64,000 nt of DNA from Actinoplanes sichuanensis (GCF_033097365.1 NZ_AP028461.1:4154001-4218000); one strand, 5' to 3'. Shown: positions 34,383-43,493, numbered from the stretch's first letter. Made by a program: numbers and translations. The notes: generated by a model not told the origin, from the letters alone.

Positions 34383-36094
34383 AAGCACGCAGATCGGCGC
34401 CTTCGGCGGCCGCATTGCAGATCAACCCTCATTGGGTACGGGTCGACGACGGCTACAGCGCGACCTATTGCGTCGTGGGGTTCCCGGCCGAGGTCGGTGC
34501 CGCGTGGCTCAACCCGCTGCTGTCCTACCCCGGCCGGGTCACGGTCGCCGTGCACACCCGGCCGGTGCCCGCGCAGGTGGCGGCGCCGATGCTGGCCCGC
34601 CAACGGGCCCGGTTGGAGTCGACACGCCGGATCGACGCCGTCCGCGGCCGGATCACCGACCCCCTGGTGGAGGCGGCGGCCGCGGACGTGTCGGGCCTGG
34701 CGGAGCAGGTGGCGCGGGGTGCGTCGAAGTTGCACGAGGCCGGCTTCTACATCACCGTGCACGGCCGCACCCTCGACGAACTCCACCAGACCGCGGCCGG
34801 GGTCCGGGCCGCGGCGGCGTCGATGCTGCTGGACCTGCAACCGGCGACGTTCCGGCACCACCTCGGGTATACGAGCACGCTGCCGTTGGGTGTCGACGGG
34901 CTCGGCATGCGCCGGATGTTCGACACCCGGTCGCTGGCGGCGGCGTTCCCGATCGGTTCCGGCGACCTGCCCGCCCCACCGCCGGGCACGGTCGCGACCG
35001 CGGACGGGGTGCTGTACGGGGTGAACCCGAGCACGTCGGGGGTGCTGATGTGGAACCGGTGGGAACAGGACAACCACAACCAGGTCGTCCTGGCCCGCTC
35101 CGGCGCCGGCAAGTCCTACCTCGTCAAACTCGAAATCCTGCGCAACCTCTACCAGGGTGTCGAGGTCGCGGTCATCGACCCTGAGGACGAGTACGCCGTG
35201 CTGGCCGAGCACGTCGGCGGCGCGACCATCCGGCTCGGCGCCCCGGGTGTGCGGCTCAATCCGTTCGACCTGCCCGCCCACCGGCCGCAGACCGCGCTGC
35301 GCGACCACCAGCTGACCGTGCACACCGTGGTGCAGGTGATGCTCGGCGGCCTGTCGGCGGCTGAGCGGGCCGCCCTGGACCGGGCGATCGCCGGCGCCTA
35401 CACCGCGGCCGGGATCTCCCATGACCCGTCCACCTGGGACCGGTCGGCACCGCTGCTCACGGACCTGGCCGGTGTCTTGCGAACAGACAAGGACCCGGTG
35501 GCGCAGCAGCTGGTGGCGCGGTTGCAGCCCTGGGTGACGGGTGCCTACAAGGATCTGTTCGACGGGCCGACCAGCACCGTCCCGGCCGGGCACCTGGTGG
35601 TGTGGAGTCTGCGGCATCTGCCGGACGAGTTGCGCACGATCGCCACGATGCTCGCTCTGAACCGCATCTGGGGTGACATCGACCAGCCCACCACCGACGA
35701 CGGGACACGGCGACTCGTCGTGGTGGACGAGGCGTGGCTGATCATGCGCGACGGTGTGGGCGCCCGGTTCCTGGCCCGGATGGCGAAAGCCGCCCGCAAA
35801 CGCCGGGCCGGACTGACCGTGGTCACCCAGGATGCCGCCGACGTGCTGAACTCCGAACTCGGCCTGGCGGTGGTCGGTAACGCGGCGACGCAGGTGTTGA
35901 TGCGCCAGTCGTCGCAGGCCATCGACGCGGTACAGGACGCGTTCGCGCTCACCGACGGCGAAGCCCGCCTCCTGCTGTCCGCCCCACGCGGGGAAGGGCT
36001 GCTGGTCGCGGGCCGATCCCGGGTGCCGTTCCGGTCGTTGGCGTCGCCGAGTGAGCATCGGCTGGCCGTGACGGGGATCGGGGCGGACCAGTGA
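34379..36094 (+). CDS. VirB4-like conjugation ATPase
   Basis: 571 residues. Walker A VLARSGAGKSYLVKLEIL near residue 240, Walker B RLVVVDEAWLIMRDG near 445 and the TVVTQDAADVLNSELG sensor region are those of VirB4/TraC hexameric ATPases. The N-terminal domain is shorter than usual, consistent with part of it lying on the PrgI protein upstream. AAGGAG precedes the ATG. It overlaps both neighbours by 4 bp, so the whole run is translationally coupled. Confidence 0.92.
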   Translation: MKARRSAPSAAALQINPHWVRVDDGYSATYCVVGFPAEVGAAWLNPLLSYPGRVTVAVHTRPVPAQVAAPMLARQRARLESTRRIDAVRGRITDPLVEAAAADVSGLAEQVARGASKLHEAGFYITVHGRTLDELHQTAAGVRAAAASMLLDLQPATFRHHLGYTSTLPLGVDGLGMRRMFDTRSLAAAFPIGSGDLPAPPPGTVATADGVLYGVNPSTSGVLMWNRWEQDNHNQVVLARSGAGKSYLVKLEILRNLYQGVEVAVIDPEDEYAVLAEHVGGATIRLGAPGVRLNPFDLPAHRPQTALRDHQLTVHTVVQVMLGGLSAAERAALDRAIAGAYTAAGISHDPSTWDRSAPLLTDLAGVLRTDKDPVAQQLVARLQPWVTGAYKDLFDGPTSTVPAGHLVVWSLRHLPDELRTIATMLALNRIWGDIDQPTTDDGTRRLVVVDEAWLIMRDGVGARFLARMAKAARKRRAGLTVVTQDAADVLNSELGLAVVGNAATQVLMRQSSQAIDAVQDAFALTDGEARLLLSAPRGEGLLVAGRSRVPFRSLASPSEHRLAVTGIGADQ

Positions 36095-38502
36095 ACAGCG
36101 TGGGGTGGCAGTTCGACGGCATCCCACGGTTCCTGGCGTGGGTGGTGGACCGGCCGTGGCTGGCCGCAGTCGCCGTCGGCGTGCTCACGGCGTACCAGAT
36201 CGGGGTCGCTCGTCTGCGGTTGTGGCGGCATCGCCGCCTGCAGGTCGGGGCGCGGTGGGTGATCATCGCGGCGCCGCCGGAAGTGGAGCCGAGCGGTGCG
36301 GCCGCGTTGTGGACGTCGATGGCCGGTGTCCTCGCGTCGGGCGGTTGGCGGCGGCTGGTGTACGGGGTCGGGCATGTGGTGTGGGAGTACCTGTGGGTGG
36401 GTCGGACGTTGACGATCCGGCTGTGGGTGTCCGGCACCGTGCCCGACGGTGTGGTGGAGAACGCGGTCCGGGCGGCGTGGCCGTCATGCACCATCACCGT
36501 CGCCCCGGAGCCGGGGCCGCCGATCCCGAACGACGTGGTGGCGCAAGCCGGTGGCGGGCTGTGGCTGCAGCATCCGGAAGCGCTGCCGCTGCGCACCGAC
36601 CACGACGCCGATCCGCTGCGGGCGCTGCTGGCAGCCGGGTCGGGGATCCGGCACCGCGAGTGCGCGTGTGTGCAGGTCCTGGCCCGCCCGGCCACGGCGC
36701 GACGCATCCGCCGGGCGCGCCGGCTCGCCGCGGCACCGAACGGGCAGTCCGATCGGCTGGTCGGCGGAGTGGTGCGGGTTCTGATCGAACCGTTGTTGTG
36801 GCTGGTGGAGGTGCTGGTTCCGGGACCGCCCCGGAAGGTGTCGTCGGCGCGGCCGGTGGTGCGGGATCCGGTGGCCGACGCTCGGCAGCGCCACGTGGTC
36901 GAGAAGGCGGTGCGGGTGCCGCACTTCGAGATCGCCGTCCGCTACGCCGTCGCGAGCACCCACCCCGGGGAGAGGACGCAGGCGCGGCTGGTCGGGCTGG
37001 CGCACGGGTTCGCGGCAGCGGCGGCGACCTACACGCGCCCGAACCGGCTGCATCATGTTCGGGTCCGGCGTCCGGTGGCGGTGCTCGCCGGGCGGCGGTT
37101 GCGGCGCGGGTTCCTGGCCACCGTGGAGGAACTCGGTGTGCTCGCCGGGCTCCCCCAGGATCTGGCGGTCCCCGGGCTGGACCGGGCACGGGCCAAGGCG
37201 ATGCCGGCACCGGCGTCGGTGCCGGCCGGCGGCCGCAGCGTGAAGGTCCTCGGCCGCGCCCAACTCGGCGGGCATGCGGTCGGGCTGCCGGTGGTCGACT
37301 CCCGCCAGCACGTGCACCTGATCGGTAAGACCGGGGTGGGCAAGTCGACGCTACTGCTGAACATGATCATGTCGGACGTGCACGCCGGTCGCGGGGTCGT
37401 GGTCATCGACCCGCGCGGCGACCTGGTCCTCGACGTCCTCGACCGGCTACCCGTCAGTTGCGCCGATCGGGTGGCGATCATCGACCCGGACCAGCCGAAC
37501 CCGGCGCACTTCAACCCCCTCGATCACGACGGTGACCCGCACCTGGCCGTCGACAACCTCGTCGGCGTGTTCGCCAAGATCTTCCAACGGCACTGGGGAC
37601 CGCGGATGGACGACACGTTGCGGGTGTCGTGCCTGACCCTGATGCGTCACCCGCAACCCACGTTGGCGCTGGTGCCGCCGCTGCTCAACGACCGGACGTG
37701 GCGGGGCCGGTTCACCCACGACCTGTCGGATCCGGAGGGTCTCGGCGGGTTCTGGAGCTGGTATGACTCCATGAACGAGGCCCAACGCTCGGTCGTGATC
37801 GGCCCGGTGCTGGCCCGGTTGCGGCAGTTCCTGCTGCGCGACTTCGTCAAAGACGTCATCGGTACGGCCCACACCTCGCTGCGGATGCCGCAGATCCTCG
37901 ACGGCGGCATCCTGCTGTGCCGGCTACCGAAGGGCATGCTCGGTGAGGAGACCACCCGGATCCTCGGGTCGCTGATCGTCGCCCGGACCTGGCAGGCCGC
38001 CATCGGCCGCGCCGCCCAACCGGAACAGCAGCGCCGCGACGCGACGCTGTACATCGACGAGGCGCACAACTTCCTGAATTTGCCGGGGTCGGTGGAGGAC
38101 ATGCTGGCCGAGGCCCGTGGCTTCCGGCTCGGCCTGGTCCTGGCCCATCAGAACCTGGCGCAACTACCGCGGGAGACCGCCGACGCCGTGTCGGCGAACG
38201 CCCGCACCAAGATCGTGTTCAACGTCGACCCCGCCGACGCGCGCGAACTGGGCAAGCACACCGAGCCCGAGTTGGCCGCCCACGACCTCGCGCACCTGGA
38301 CGTCTACACGGCCGCCGGCCGCCTGCTGGTCGGCAACCGGGAACTACCGGCGTTCACGTTCACCACCAACCGACCCAGCCCACCGCTCGGGCACACCGCA
38401 CAGATCCGGGAACGGCACGCGCAGCTGCACGCCCGTGCCGGCGGCGACACGCCGATGCAGCAGGTCGCCCGGCAGGCCATGCGTCGCCGCAAGAACACCT
38501 GA
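36091..38502 (+). CDS. VirD4/TraD-like type IV coupling ATPase
   Basis: 803 residues. An N-terminal membrane helix (WLAAVAVGVLTAYQIGVARL) and a ~350-residue region with another hydrophobic span (LLWLVEVLVPGPP) precede the motor: Walker A VHLIGKTGVGKSTLLLNMIM near residue 410 and Walker B TLYIDEAHNFLNLPGSVEDM near 652, with LVLAHQNLAQL as the following motif. It pumps DNA through the transfer channel in relatives. GTG start overlaps the VirB4 stop. Ends the coupled run. Confidence 0.9.
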   Translation: MNSVGWQFDGIPRFLAWVVDRPWLAAVAVGVLTAYQIGVARLRLWRHRRLQVGARWVIIAAPPEVEPSGAAALWTSMAGVLASGGWRRLVYGVGHVVWEYLWVGRTLTIRLWVSGTVPDGVVENAVRAAWPSCTITVAPEPGPPIPNDVVAQAGGGLWLQHPEALPLRTDHDADPLRALLAAGSGIRHRECACVQVLARPATARRIRRARRLAAAPNGQSDRLVGGVVRVLIEPLLWLVEVLVPGPPRKVSSARPVVRDPVADARQRHVVEKAVRVPHFEIAVRYAVASTHPGERTQARLVGLAHGFAAAAATYTRPNRLHHVRVRRPVAVLAGRRLRRGFLATVEELGVLAGLPQDLAVPGLDRARAKAMPAPASVPAGGRSVKVLGRAQLGGHAVGLPVVDSRQHVHLIGKTGVGKSTLLLNMIMSDVHAGRGVVVIDPRGDLVLDVLDRLPVSCADRVAIIDPDQPNPAHFNPLDHDGDPHLAVDNLVGVFAKIFQRHWGPRMDDTLRVSCLTLMRHPQPTLALVPPLLNDRTWRGRFTHDLSDPEGLGGFWSWYDSMNEAQRSVVIGPVLARLRQFLLRDFVKDVIGTAHTSLRMPQILDGGILLCRLPKGMLGEETTRILGSLIVARTWQAAIGRAAQPEQQRRDATLYIDEAHNFLNLPGSVEDMLAEARGFRLGLVLAHQNLAQLPRETADAVSANARTKIVFNVDPADARELGKHTEPELAAHDLAHLDVYTAAGRLLVGNRELPAFTFTTNRPSPPLGHTAQIRERHAQLHARAGGDTPMQQVARQAMRRRKNT

Positions 38503-38643
38503 ACCACGAGTGCGTTCGGGTCCGCGTTCGGCCCCGCGCTTGGCCCCGCGCCCCGCCCGACGGCGAAACGCCTACCCGAACGCACCCTCAATGTGTCGGT
38601 GACCTGCCGTTATGACCTTCATCGGTGGGTGCTGACAATCCGG

Positions 38644-38670
38644 ACTCCCATACCGGGAGTGCTCTTTTCT
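38644..38670 (+). terminator. Short hairpin with T-rich tail
   Basis: ACTCCC-ATACC-GGGAGT (38644-38660) followed by GCTCTTTTCT. It may terminate the transfer operon, yet lies 26 nt before the next gene's GTG. Confidence 0.5.
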
Positions 38671-38686
38671 CTGAGAGGGGGCAGCC

Positions 38687-39577
38687 GTGCCTGCCATCAC
38701 GTGGATCCAGCAGATGCTGGCCTTCTACTCCCACCTGACCGAACGCGACCTCAACATCCTCGCCCTACTTGACGAACACCGGGTCCTGACCACCGACCAG
38801 ATCACCCGCTTACACTTCACCGCCACCCGCACCTGCCAGGACCGACTACGCCAACTGCAGCACCTCGGCCTGCTCGAACGATTCCGCTACGCCCGCACCG
38901 GAGGCGGCGGCGACCCCTGGCACTGGACACTGGGCATCTACGGAGCCCGGTTCATGGCCGGCACCCACGACCGGCCGATCCCCACCGAACGCGCCCACCG
39001 CGAACAACTGCTGCGGCTCAGCAACCACGTCAACCTGCGCCATCTCCGGGAGGCCAACGAATTCGGCGTACGCCTAGCGCAGCGGGCCCGCGCCGACCCG
39101 CAGATACGGATGGTGCGGTGGTGGTCGGAACGCACCGCGACGGCGCGGTTCCGCGGTGTCCATCCCGACGCCCACGGCCTGTGGGAGGTCTCCGGACGGC
39201 TGGTGGGCTGGTTCCTCGAATGCGACATGGGCACCGAGTCACTGCCGCGGCTGGTCGCGAAACTCGCCGCCTACGAGAACCTCGCCCGCTCCGACGGTCC
39301 CGCCTACCCCGTGCTGTTCTGGCTGCCCGGCGACATCCGCGAAGCGAACCTCCACCGGCTGCTGCGCCGCCACTCGCCGCCGGTGCCGGTCGCCACGGCC
39401 ACCCATGACACCGACCCGGCCGGACCGGTGTGGCTGAGCGTCGACGGCCGACGCCGGACACCGCTGGCGGACCTGTCCAGCGACCACGGGCGGCCGGTGG
39501 CCGGAAATCCCAACTGGATCGACGGCCAGTGGGACCTGTCAGAACCTGACACCGCAGGTCACAGCGATCTCGACTAG
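38687..39577 (+). CDS. Replication-relaxation family protein
   Basis: 296 residues, GTG start with AGAGGGGG upstream. N-terminal winged helix LTERDLNILALLDEHRVLTT then TDQITRLHFTATRTCQDRLR, and the family core GIYGARFMAG and HHVNLRHLREANEF-like segment with the FLECDMGTESLPRLVAKLAA nuclease-like strand (E-x-D). PF13814-type proteins occur on actinobacterial plasmids and integrative elements, where they are thought to act in replication or DNA relaxation. It is the only relaxase-like candidate in the island. Confidence 0.85.
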   Translation: MPAITWIQQMLAFYSHLTERDLNILALLDEHRVLTTDQITRLHFTATRTCQDRLRQLQHLGLLERFRYARTGGGGDPWHWTLGIYGARFMAGTHDRPIPTERAHREQLLRLSNHVNLRHLREANEFGVRLAQRARADPQIRMVRWWSERTATARFRGVHPDAHGLWEVSGRLVGWFLECDMGTESLPRLVAKLAAYENLARSDGPAYPVLFWLPGDIREANLHRLLRRHSPPVPVATATHDTDPAGPVWLSVDGRRRTPLADLSSDHGRPVAGNPNWIDGQWDLSEPDTAGHSDLD

Positions 39578-39768
39578 CGGGCGCTGTCAGGTGGCGACGC
39601 TATCGTCCGGGGCACCTCTTTCTGTTTCTCACCGCCTCGTTCGTCGCCCGCTGCGACCCGCTTCACCCCCCGTGGCCCACCCTTGTCGGTCGGCCATGGC
39701 CCCGGTGGCGGTCGCCGGCCTTCGGTGCGGTTTCCCGATCCGCGTTCCTGCGAAGGGAGCACTCCGCC

Positions 39769-40473
39769 TTGTCCACCCCTGCTTTCACCGTCGTCGTCTG
39801 CGCGGCCGCCGATCGACCGCTCGACTGGTTCACCGCGTCGGAACTCATGGACGCCCACGACCTGCCGTCCGGCACCCCGTGCCCCCACTACCCCGTCCGC
39901 CGACGCCGGCTCATCGGCTGGTTCAGCCGCTGGTCGGCGCACCACCTGATCGCCGCCGTCCGCCGCAACGGCGCGGTCACCCGGACCGCCGGCGGCCGTA
40001 GGAACCGCCTCGACCTGCACCTGGCCGCCCGCCAGGCCCATCGCGCCGCCCTCATCCGGTGGCGGCAGTGGCATCGGGCCGTCAAAGGCACCCCGGCCGC
40101 CCGGCCGTGGACCCACTTCCTCGAGCAGCACCGCACCGACCCCGACGAGGTGTCCTACGACGAGGCGGTCGCCCGGTTCGAGGCCCAACCCCGAGTCCTG
40201 GCCATGCTCGCCTACAACGCCCACCCGGCCCGGCCGATCACCCTCGACCCGAACGAGCTCGACGCCTACCAGGCCGGTGAGGACACCTACACGGTCCTGC
40301 ACTGGCAGCGGGCCATCACCGGCGACATGCTCGTCACCGCCGACGGACGGCTGCTGCAGCCGACGTCCCCGACGGTCGCCGACCGACTGCACTACCTGCG
40401 GGAGGCCTCCGCCTACCTGCACCGGTTCCCGGCCCGCGGCAGATTGCTGGCCGTCCGGATCACCAACCCCTGA
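39769..40473 (+). CDS. Hypothetical island protein
   Basis: 234 residues from TTG 39769 with AAGGGAG upstream; that ribosome site pairs with CCTTCG at 39719, so it may be partly hidden. Contains RPLDWFTASELMDAHDLPSG, a basic RRRRLIGWFSRWSAHHLIAA and a C-terminal SPTVADRLHYLREASAYLHR. No known domain. Codon use matches the transfer genes. Confidence 0.65.
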   Translation: MSTPAFTVVVCAAADRPLDWFTASELMDAHDLPSGTPCPHYPVRRRRLIGWFSRWSAHHLIAAVRRNGAVTRTAGGRRNRLDLHLAARQAHRAALIRWRQWHRAVKGTPAARPWTHFLEQHRTDPDEVSYDEAVARFEAQPRVLAMLAYNAHPARPITLDPNELDAYQAGEDTYTVLHWQRAITGDMLVTADGRLLQPTSPTVADRLHYLREASAYLHRFPARGRLLAVRITNP

Positions 40474-40489
40474 ACCCTTCCCCGGGTAC

Positions 40490-40525
40490 GAGCAGCCGGT
40501 CGCGAACCTCCGCGGCCGGCTGCTC
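40490..40525. promoter_or_regulatory. 10-bp-stem hairpin upstream of the 40559 gene
   Basis: GAGCAGCCGG (40490-40499) pairs with CCGGCTGCTC (40516-40525), 33 nt before the ATG; no U-tract. Confidence 0.6.
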
Positions 40526-40558
40526 GCCGTCTCCCCTCACCGACAGGAGCAACCGACG

Positions 40559-41287
40559 ATGCCGTACGACCCCGTCCTGGCCGCCATCGCCACGGCCACC
40601 AACGAAGCCCTGACCGAACACGTCTGGAACTACGACACCACCGACGGCGACCCCGTCACCGACATCGCCGCCGGCCTGACCCGCGCCGCCTCCGAGTTCA
40701 TCACCGCCGCCGACATGCTCACCCGCGCTCTGACCCAGGTCGCCGACCTCTGCCGACGCAACCTGGTCACCGTCACCGGCCACGCCACCGTCTACCCCGG
40801 CACCCTGCGCTCCGACGCCACCGGCCTCAACCAGCTGATCGAACGGTTCGATCACCACCGCGAAACCCTGCTCACCCTGTACGGGCTGTGGCGCCGCCAC
40901 CGGCCGACCAGCCGCGACCTGCGCCGCCACCACCTGCTCGTGCAGCCCTACGACCCCGACCACGGCATGGTCACCCTCGCCACCGACGAAACCGGCCTCG
41001 CCTGGTTCGTCGTCGCCGACCCCACCGCCACCGCCGCGTACGGGCTGACCACCCTCGGCGGTGTGATCGGCAGCATCTGGTCCAGCCGCGACGGCTGGCA
41101 GGCCACCGCGTTCACCGACCCGACCCACCGCAACACCCCCCAGGCCCATCAGCTGCCGCCCGCCGCCGACGAACACGCCGCCTGCCGCGCCCTGCTGCGC
41201 TGGTGGGCCTTCCAGCAGACCCCCAACGGCGCCGGCCGCACACCGGCCGACCTGACCCCCGACCAGCGGGCCGCGCTCATCGCCTGA
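40559..41287 (+). CDS. Hypothetical island protein
   Basis: 242 residues, ATG with AGGAGC at nine nt. Helical N-terminal half (TEHVWNYDTTDGDPVTDIAA, SEFITAADMLTRALTQVADL) and a mixed C-terminal half with Trp-rich segments (GSIWSSRDGWQATAFTDPTH). Unrecognised. Sits between two hairpins in the transfer arm. Confidence 0.65.
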   Translation: MPYDPVLAAIATATNEALTEHVWNYDTTDGDPVTDIAAGLTRAASEFITAADMLTRALTQVADLCRRNLVTVTGHATVYPGTLRSDATGLNQLIERFDHHRETLLTLYGLWRRHRPTSRDLRRHHLLVQPYDPDHGMVTLATDETGLAWFVVADPTATAAYGLTTLGGVIGSIWSSRDGWQATAFTDPTHRNTPQAHQLPPAADEHAACRALLRWWAFQQTPNGAGRTPADLTPDQRAALIA

Positions 41288-41499
41288 ACCCGATGACCTG
41301 ACTCCACGCCGCACCTGCCGGAGCCTCACCCGCGGCGGCTGCGCTCGCCCGTCTCGGCGTGCACCGGCCTGCGACCTTCCTGGTCGTACTCCGCCGGCTG
41401 GCCGCCACCCGCGCCGCCGAACGCTACCGGCCCACTCACTGAATCTCTCCGCGATCCACAGGCCGTTGCCCGGCCGACCCCGCGCACCCACGCGCAACT

Positions 41500-41529
41500 C
41501 CCGGGCACGGCCGACCAGCCGTGCCCGGG
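41500..41529. promoter_or_regulatory. Perfect 12-bp-stem hairpin upstream of the DprA-like gene
   Basis: CCCGGGCACGGC / GCCGTGCCCGGG with a 6-nt loop, ending 27 nt before the GTG at 41557. The rest of the 269-nt gap (41288-41556) holds a stop-free stretch ending THLTE/RPTH-type tails but no convincing gene. Confidence 0.72.
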
Positions 41530-41556
41530 AACCGTCCCTTCCCTTGAGGAGTTCCC

Positions 41557-42447
41557 GTGGCATCCGACGATCACGACCGGCTGGCCCGCATCGCCATCAC
41601 CTACCTCACCAGCCCCGGCGACCCGCACATCCACGCCCAGGTCACCGCCGACGGCCCCGTCGCCGTCTACCGACACCTGGTGCAGACCGGTGCCGGCTGG
41701 CAGCGCACCGCCCACGTCCGCCGCGCCGTCGCCGCACTGCGCACCGCCCGGTGGCGGCTGCTCGTGCCCGGCGAGGCCGACTGGCCCACCGGCCTCGACC
41801 GGCTCGCCGACATCGAGCCCACACCCGATACCGCGATCAGCGGCTACGCCCCGCCGCTCGCCCTGTGGGTCAGCGGCGCCGCCGACCCGACCACCGTGTT
41901 GACGAACGCGGTCACGATCACCGGCTCCCGTGCCGCCACCGCCTACGGCCTCCACGTCGCCGGTGACATCGCCGCCGGCTGCGCCCGAGCGGGCTGGACC
42001 GTCGTGGCCGCCGGCAACTTCGGCATCGACGCCGCCGCCCACCGCGCCGCCCTCGCCGCCGACCACCCCACCGTCGTGGTGCTGCCCGCAGGTCTCGACC
42101 GGCCCCACCCCGCCGGTCATCAGCATCTGTTCGGCTACATCCGCAGCACCGGCCTGCTGATCAGCGAAGCCCCGCCCGGCACCGACGTCGTCCGCCGCCG
42201 GTTCCCGGCCCGCCAGCGTCTGCTGCCCGCACTGACCGCCGGCACCGTCCTGGTCGAGGCCGCCGCCCGTACCACCGACCCGTTCACCGCCGTCACCGTC
42301 GCCACCGCCCTCGGCCGAACCGCCATGGCCGTCCCCGGCCCCGTCACCTCCGCCCAATCCGCCGGCTGCCACCAGATGCTCCGCGACCCGCGTGTGCACC
42401 TGGTCACCGACGCCGACGACGTTCTCACCCACCTGAACCAGCGATAG
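41557..42447 (+). CDS. DprA/Smf-like DNA-processing protein
   Basis: 296 residues, GTG with GAGGAG upstream. The Rossmann core is clear: TITGSRAATAYGLHVAGDIA, GWTVVAAGNFGIDAAAHRAA, VVVLPAGLDRPHPAGHQHLF, GLLISEAPPGTDVVRRRFPA, then AMAVPGPVTSAQSAGCHQML. DprA loads RecA on incoming single-stranded DNA; island copies may protect or convert transferred strands in the recipient. The C-terminal winged domain of chromosomal DprA is missing, so this is a core-only form. Confidence 0.88.
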   Translation: MASDDHDRLARIAITYLTSPGDPHIHAQVTADGPVAVYRHLVQTGAGWQRTAHVRRAVAALRTARWRLLVPGEADWPTGLDRLADIEPTPDTAISGYAPPLALWVSGAADPTTVLTNAVTITGSRAATAYGLHVAGDIAAGCARAGWTVVAAGNFGIDAAAHRAALAADHPTVVVLPAGLDRPHPAGHQHLFGYIRSTGLLISEAPPGTDVVRRRFPARQRLLPALTAGTVLVEAAARTTDPFTAVTVATALGRTAMAVPGPVTSAQSAGCHQMLRDPRVHLVTDADDVLTHLNQR

Positions 42448-42457
42448 CCCCGGGGTT

Positions 42458-42499
42458 CTACCGACCACCCCTTCCGGGTGGCCGGTAGGCCCTTTTTTC
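42458..42499 (+). terminator. Rho-independent terminator
   Basis: CTACCG-A-CCACCC / GGGTGG-C-CGGTAG stem (one mismatch) with CTTCC loop, then GCCCTTTTTTCG. A clear intrinsic terminator for the dprA-like transcript, 29 nt before the next start codon. Confidence 0.85.
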
Positions 42500-42527
42500 G
42501 TTTACGGCACCGGAAAGGAACCCCGTC

Positions 42528-43493
42528 GTGGTCCGCAAACTGGTCATCGTCGTCGTGGCCGCGCTGGCGGCGATCCCCACCATCGCCGTGACCGCCCTCA
42601 CCGGCCGGTACTCCACCTGCGGCCCCACCACGCCGGAACAAGGCGGGCAGTGGAGTGCCGAACAGGTCACCAACGCGCGGATCATCGTCCGGGTCGGCCG
42701 CGACCGACAGATCCCCGCCCGAGGCTGGGTGATCGCGGTCGCCACCGCCCTCCAGGAGTCCGGGCTGCGCAACCTGCCCGGCGGCGACCGCGACTCCATC
42801 GGCCTGTTCCAGCAACGCCCCAGCCAGGGCTGGGGCACACCGGCACAACTCACCGACCCCGCCCACCAGGCCGACCGGTTCTACACCCGACTGATCACCG
42901 TCGCCGACTGGCAGCGCATGCCACTCACCGACGCCGCCCAAGCCGTCCAACGCTCCGCCTACCCCGACGCCTACGCGAAATGGGAAGGCGACGCGACCTC
43001 ACTCGTACAGCAGCAGACCACGCCGGACGGCGACGCCGGGCTCGGCTGTCCCGTGGCACCGGGTACCGCGCAACCGGCGCCCCGCAACGCCGACGGCTCC
43101 TGGCCCGAAGAAAGCTGCTCGATCCGTCCCGACCCGACCACGAACACCGGCTGCGTGACACCCCGCCTGCTGCACCTCGTCCAGCAGGCGACCGCCGTCG
43201 GCTTCCCGGAGCCGGACTGTTACCGGGTCGACGACCACGGCGAACACCCGAAAGGCCGCGCCTGCGACTGGATGATGACCTCCGGCGGCGAAGCCTCCGG
43301 AACCCGCAAGGCACTCGGCGACGCGATGGCCGCATGGGCGGTCACCAACGCCGACCGCCTCGCCATCCGATACGTCATCTGGTTCCGCCGGATCTGGACC
43401 CCATCGGAAGGCTGGCACACCTACAACAACCCGTGGGGCGGCGACGACCCGTCCGGATGGCACACCAACCACGTCCACATCAGCGTGCAGTAA
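42528..43493 (+). CDS. Exported cell-wall hydrolase (lytic transglycosylase-like) of the transfer island
   Basis: 321 residues. One N-terminal hydrophobic segment (KLVIVVVAALAAIPTIAVTA) serves as signal or anchor. Residues ~45-160 form a lysozyme-like domain with the catalytic Glu in VATALQESGLRNLPGGDRDS then IGLFQQRPSQGWG. The C-terminal domain (GCVTPRLLHLVQQATAVGFP, HPKGRACDWMMTSGG, WHTNHVHISV) is the extensin/D-Ala peptidase-like module with His/Asp ligands. Probably opens peptidoglycan for the transfer channel. GTG with AAAGGA upstream. Confidence 0.87.
   Translation: MVRKLVIVVVAALAAIPTIAVTALTGRYSTCGPTTPEQGGQWSAEQVTNARIIVRVGRDRQIPARGWVIAVATALQESGLRNLPGGDRDSIGLFQQRPSQGWGTPAQLTDPAHQADRFYTRLITVADWQRMPLTDAAQAVQRSAYPDAYAKWEGDATSLVQQQTTPDGDAGLGCPVAPGTAQPAPRNADGSWPEESCSIRPDPTTNTGCVTPRLLHLVQQATAVGFPEPDCYRVDDHGEHPKGRACDWMMTSGGEASGTRKALGDAMAAWAVTNADRLAIRYVIWFRRIWTPSEGWHTYNNPWGGDDPSGWHTNHVHISVQ

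Noticed and set aside
34181..36127. 648-codon minus-strand ORF opposite VirB4
   Set aside because: Shadow of the clear VirB4 frame with low-complexity His/Arg/Gln composition.
39574..41563. Long minus-strand ORFs opposite the transfer-arm genes
   Set aside because: Gly/Val/Asp-rich shadows of coupled plus-strand genes that have ribosome sites.
42458..42499. Riboswitch before the wall-hydrolase gene
   Set aside because: The structure is a simple stem with a U-tract, explained as an intrinsic terminator.
22904..43493. attL/attR direct repeats or tRNA target for the island
   Set aside because: No tRNA gene or convincing long direct repeat seen at either edge; boundaries remain undefined.
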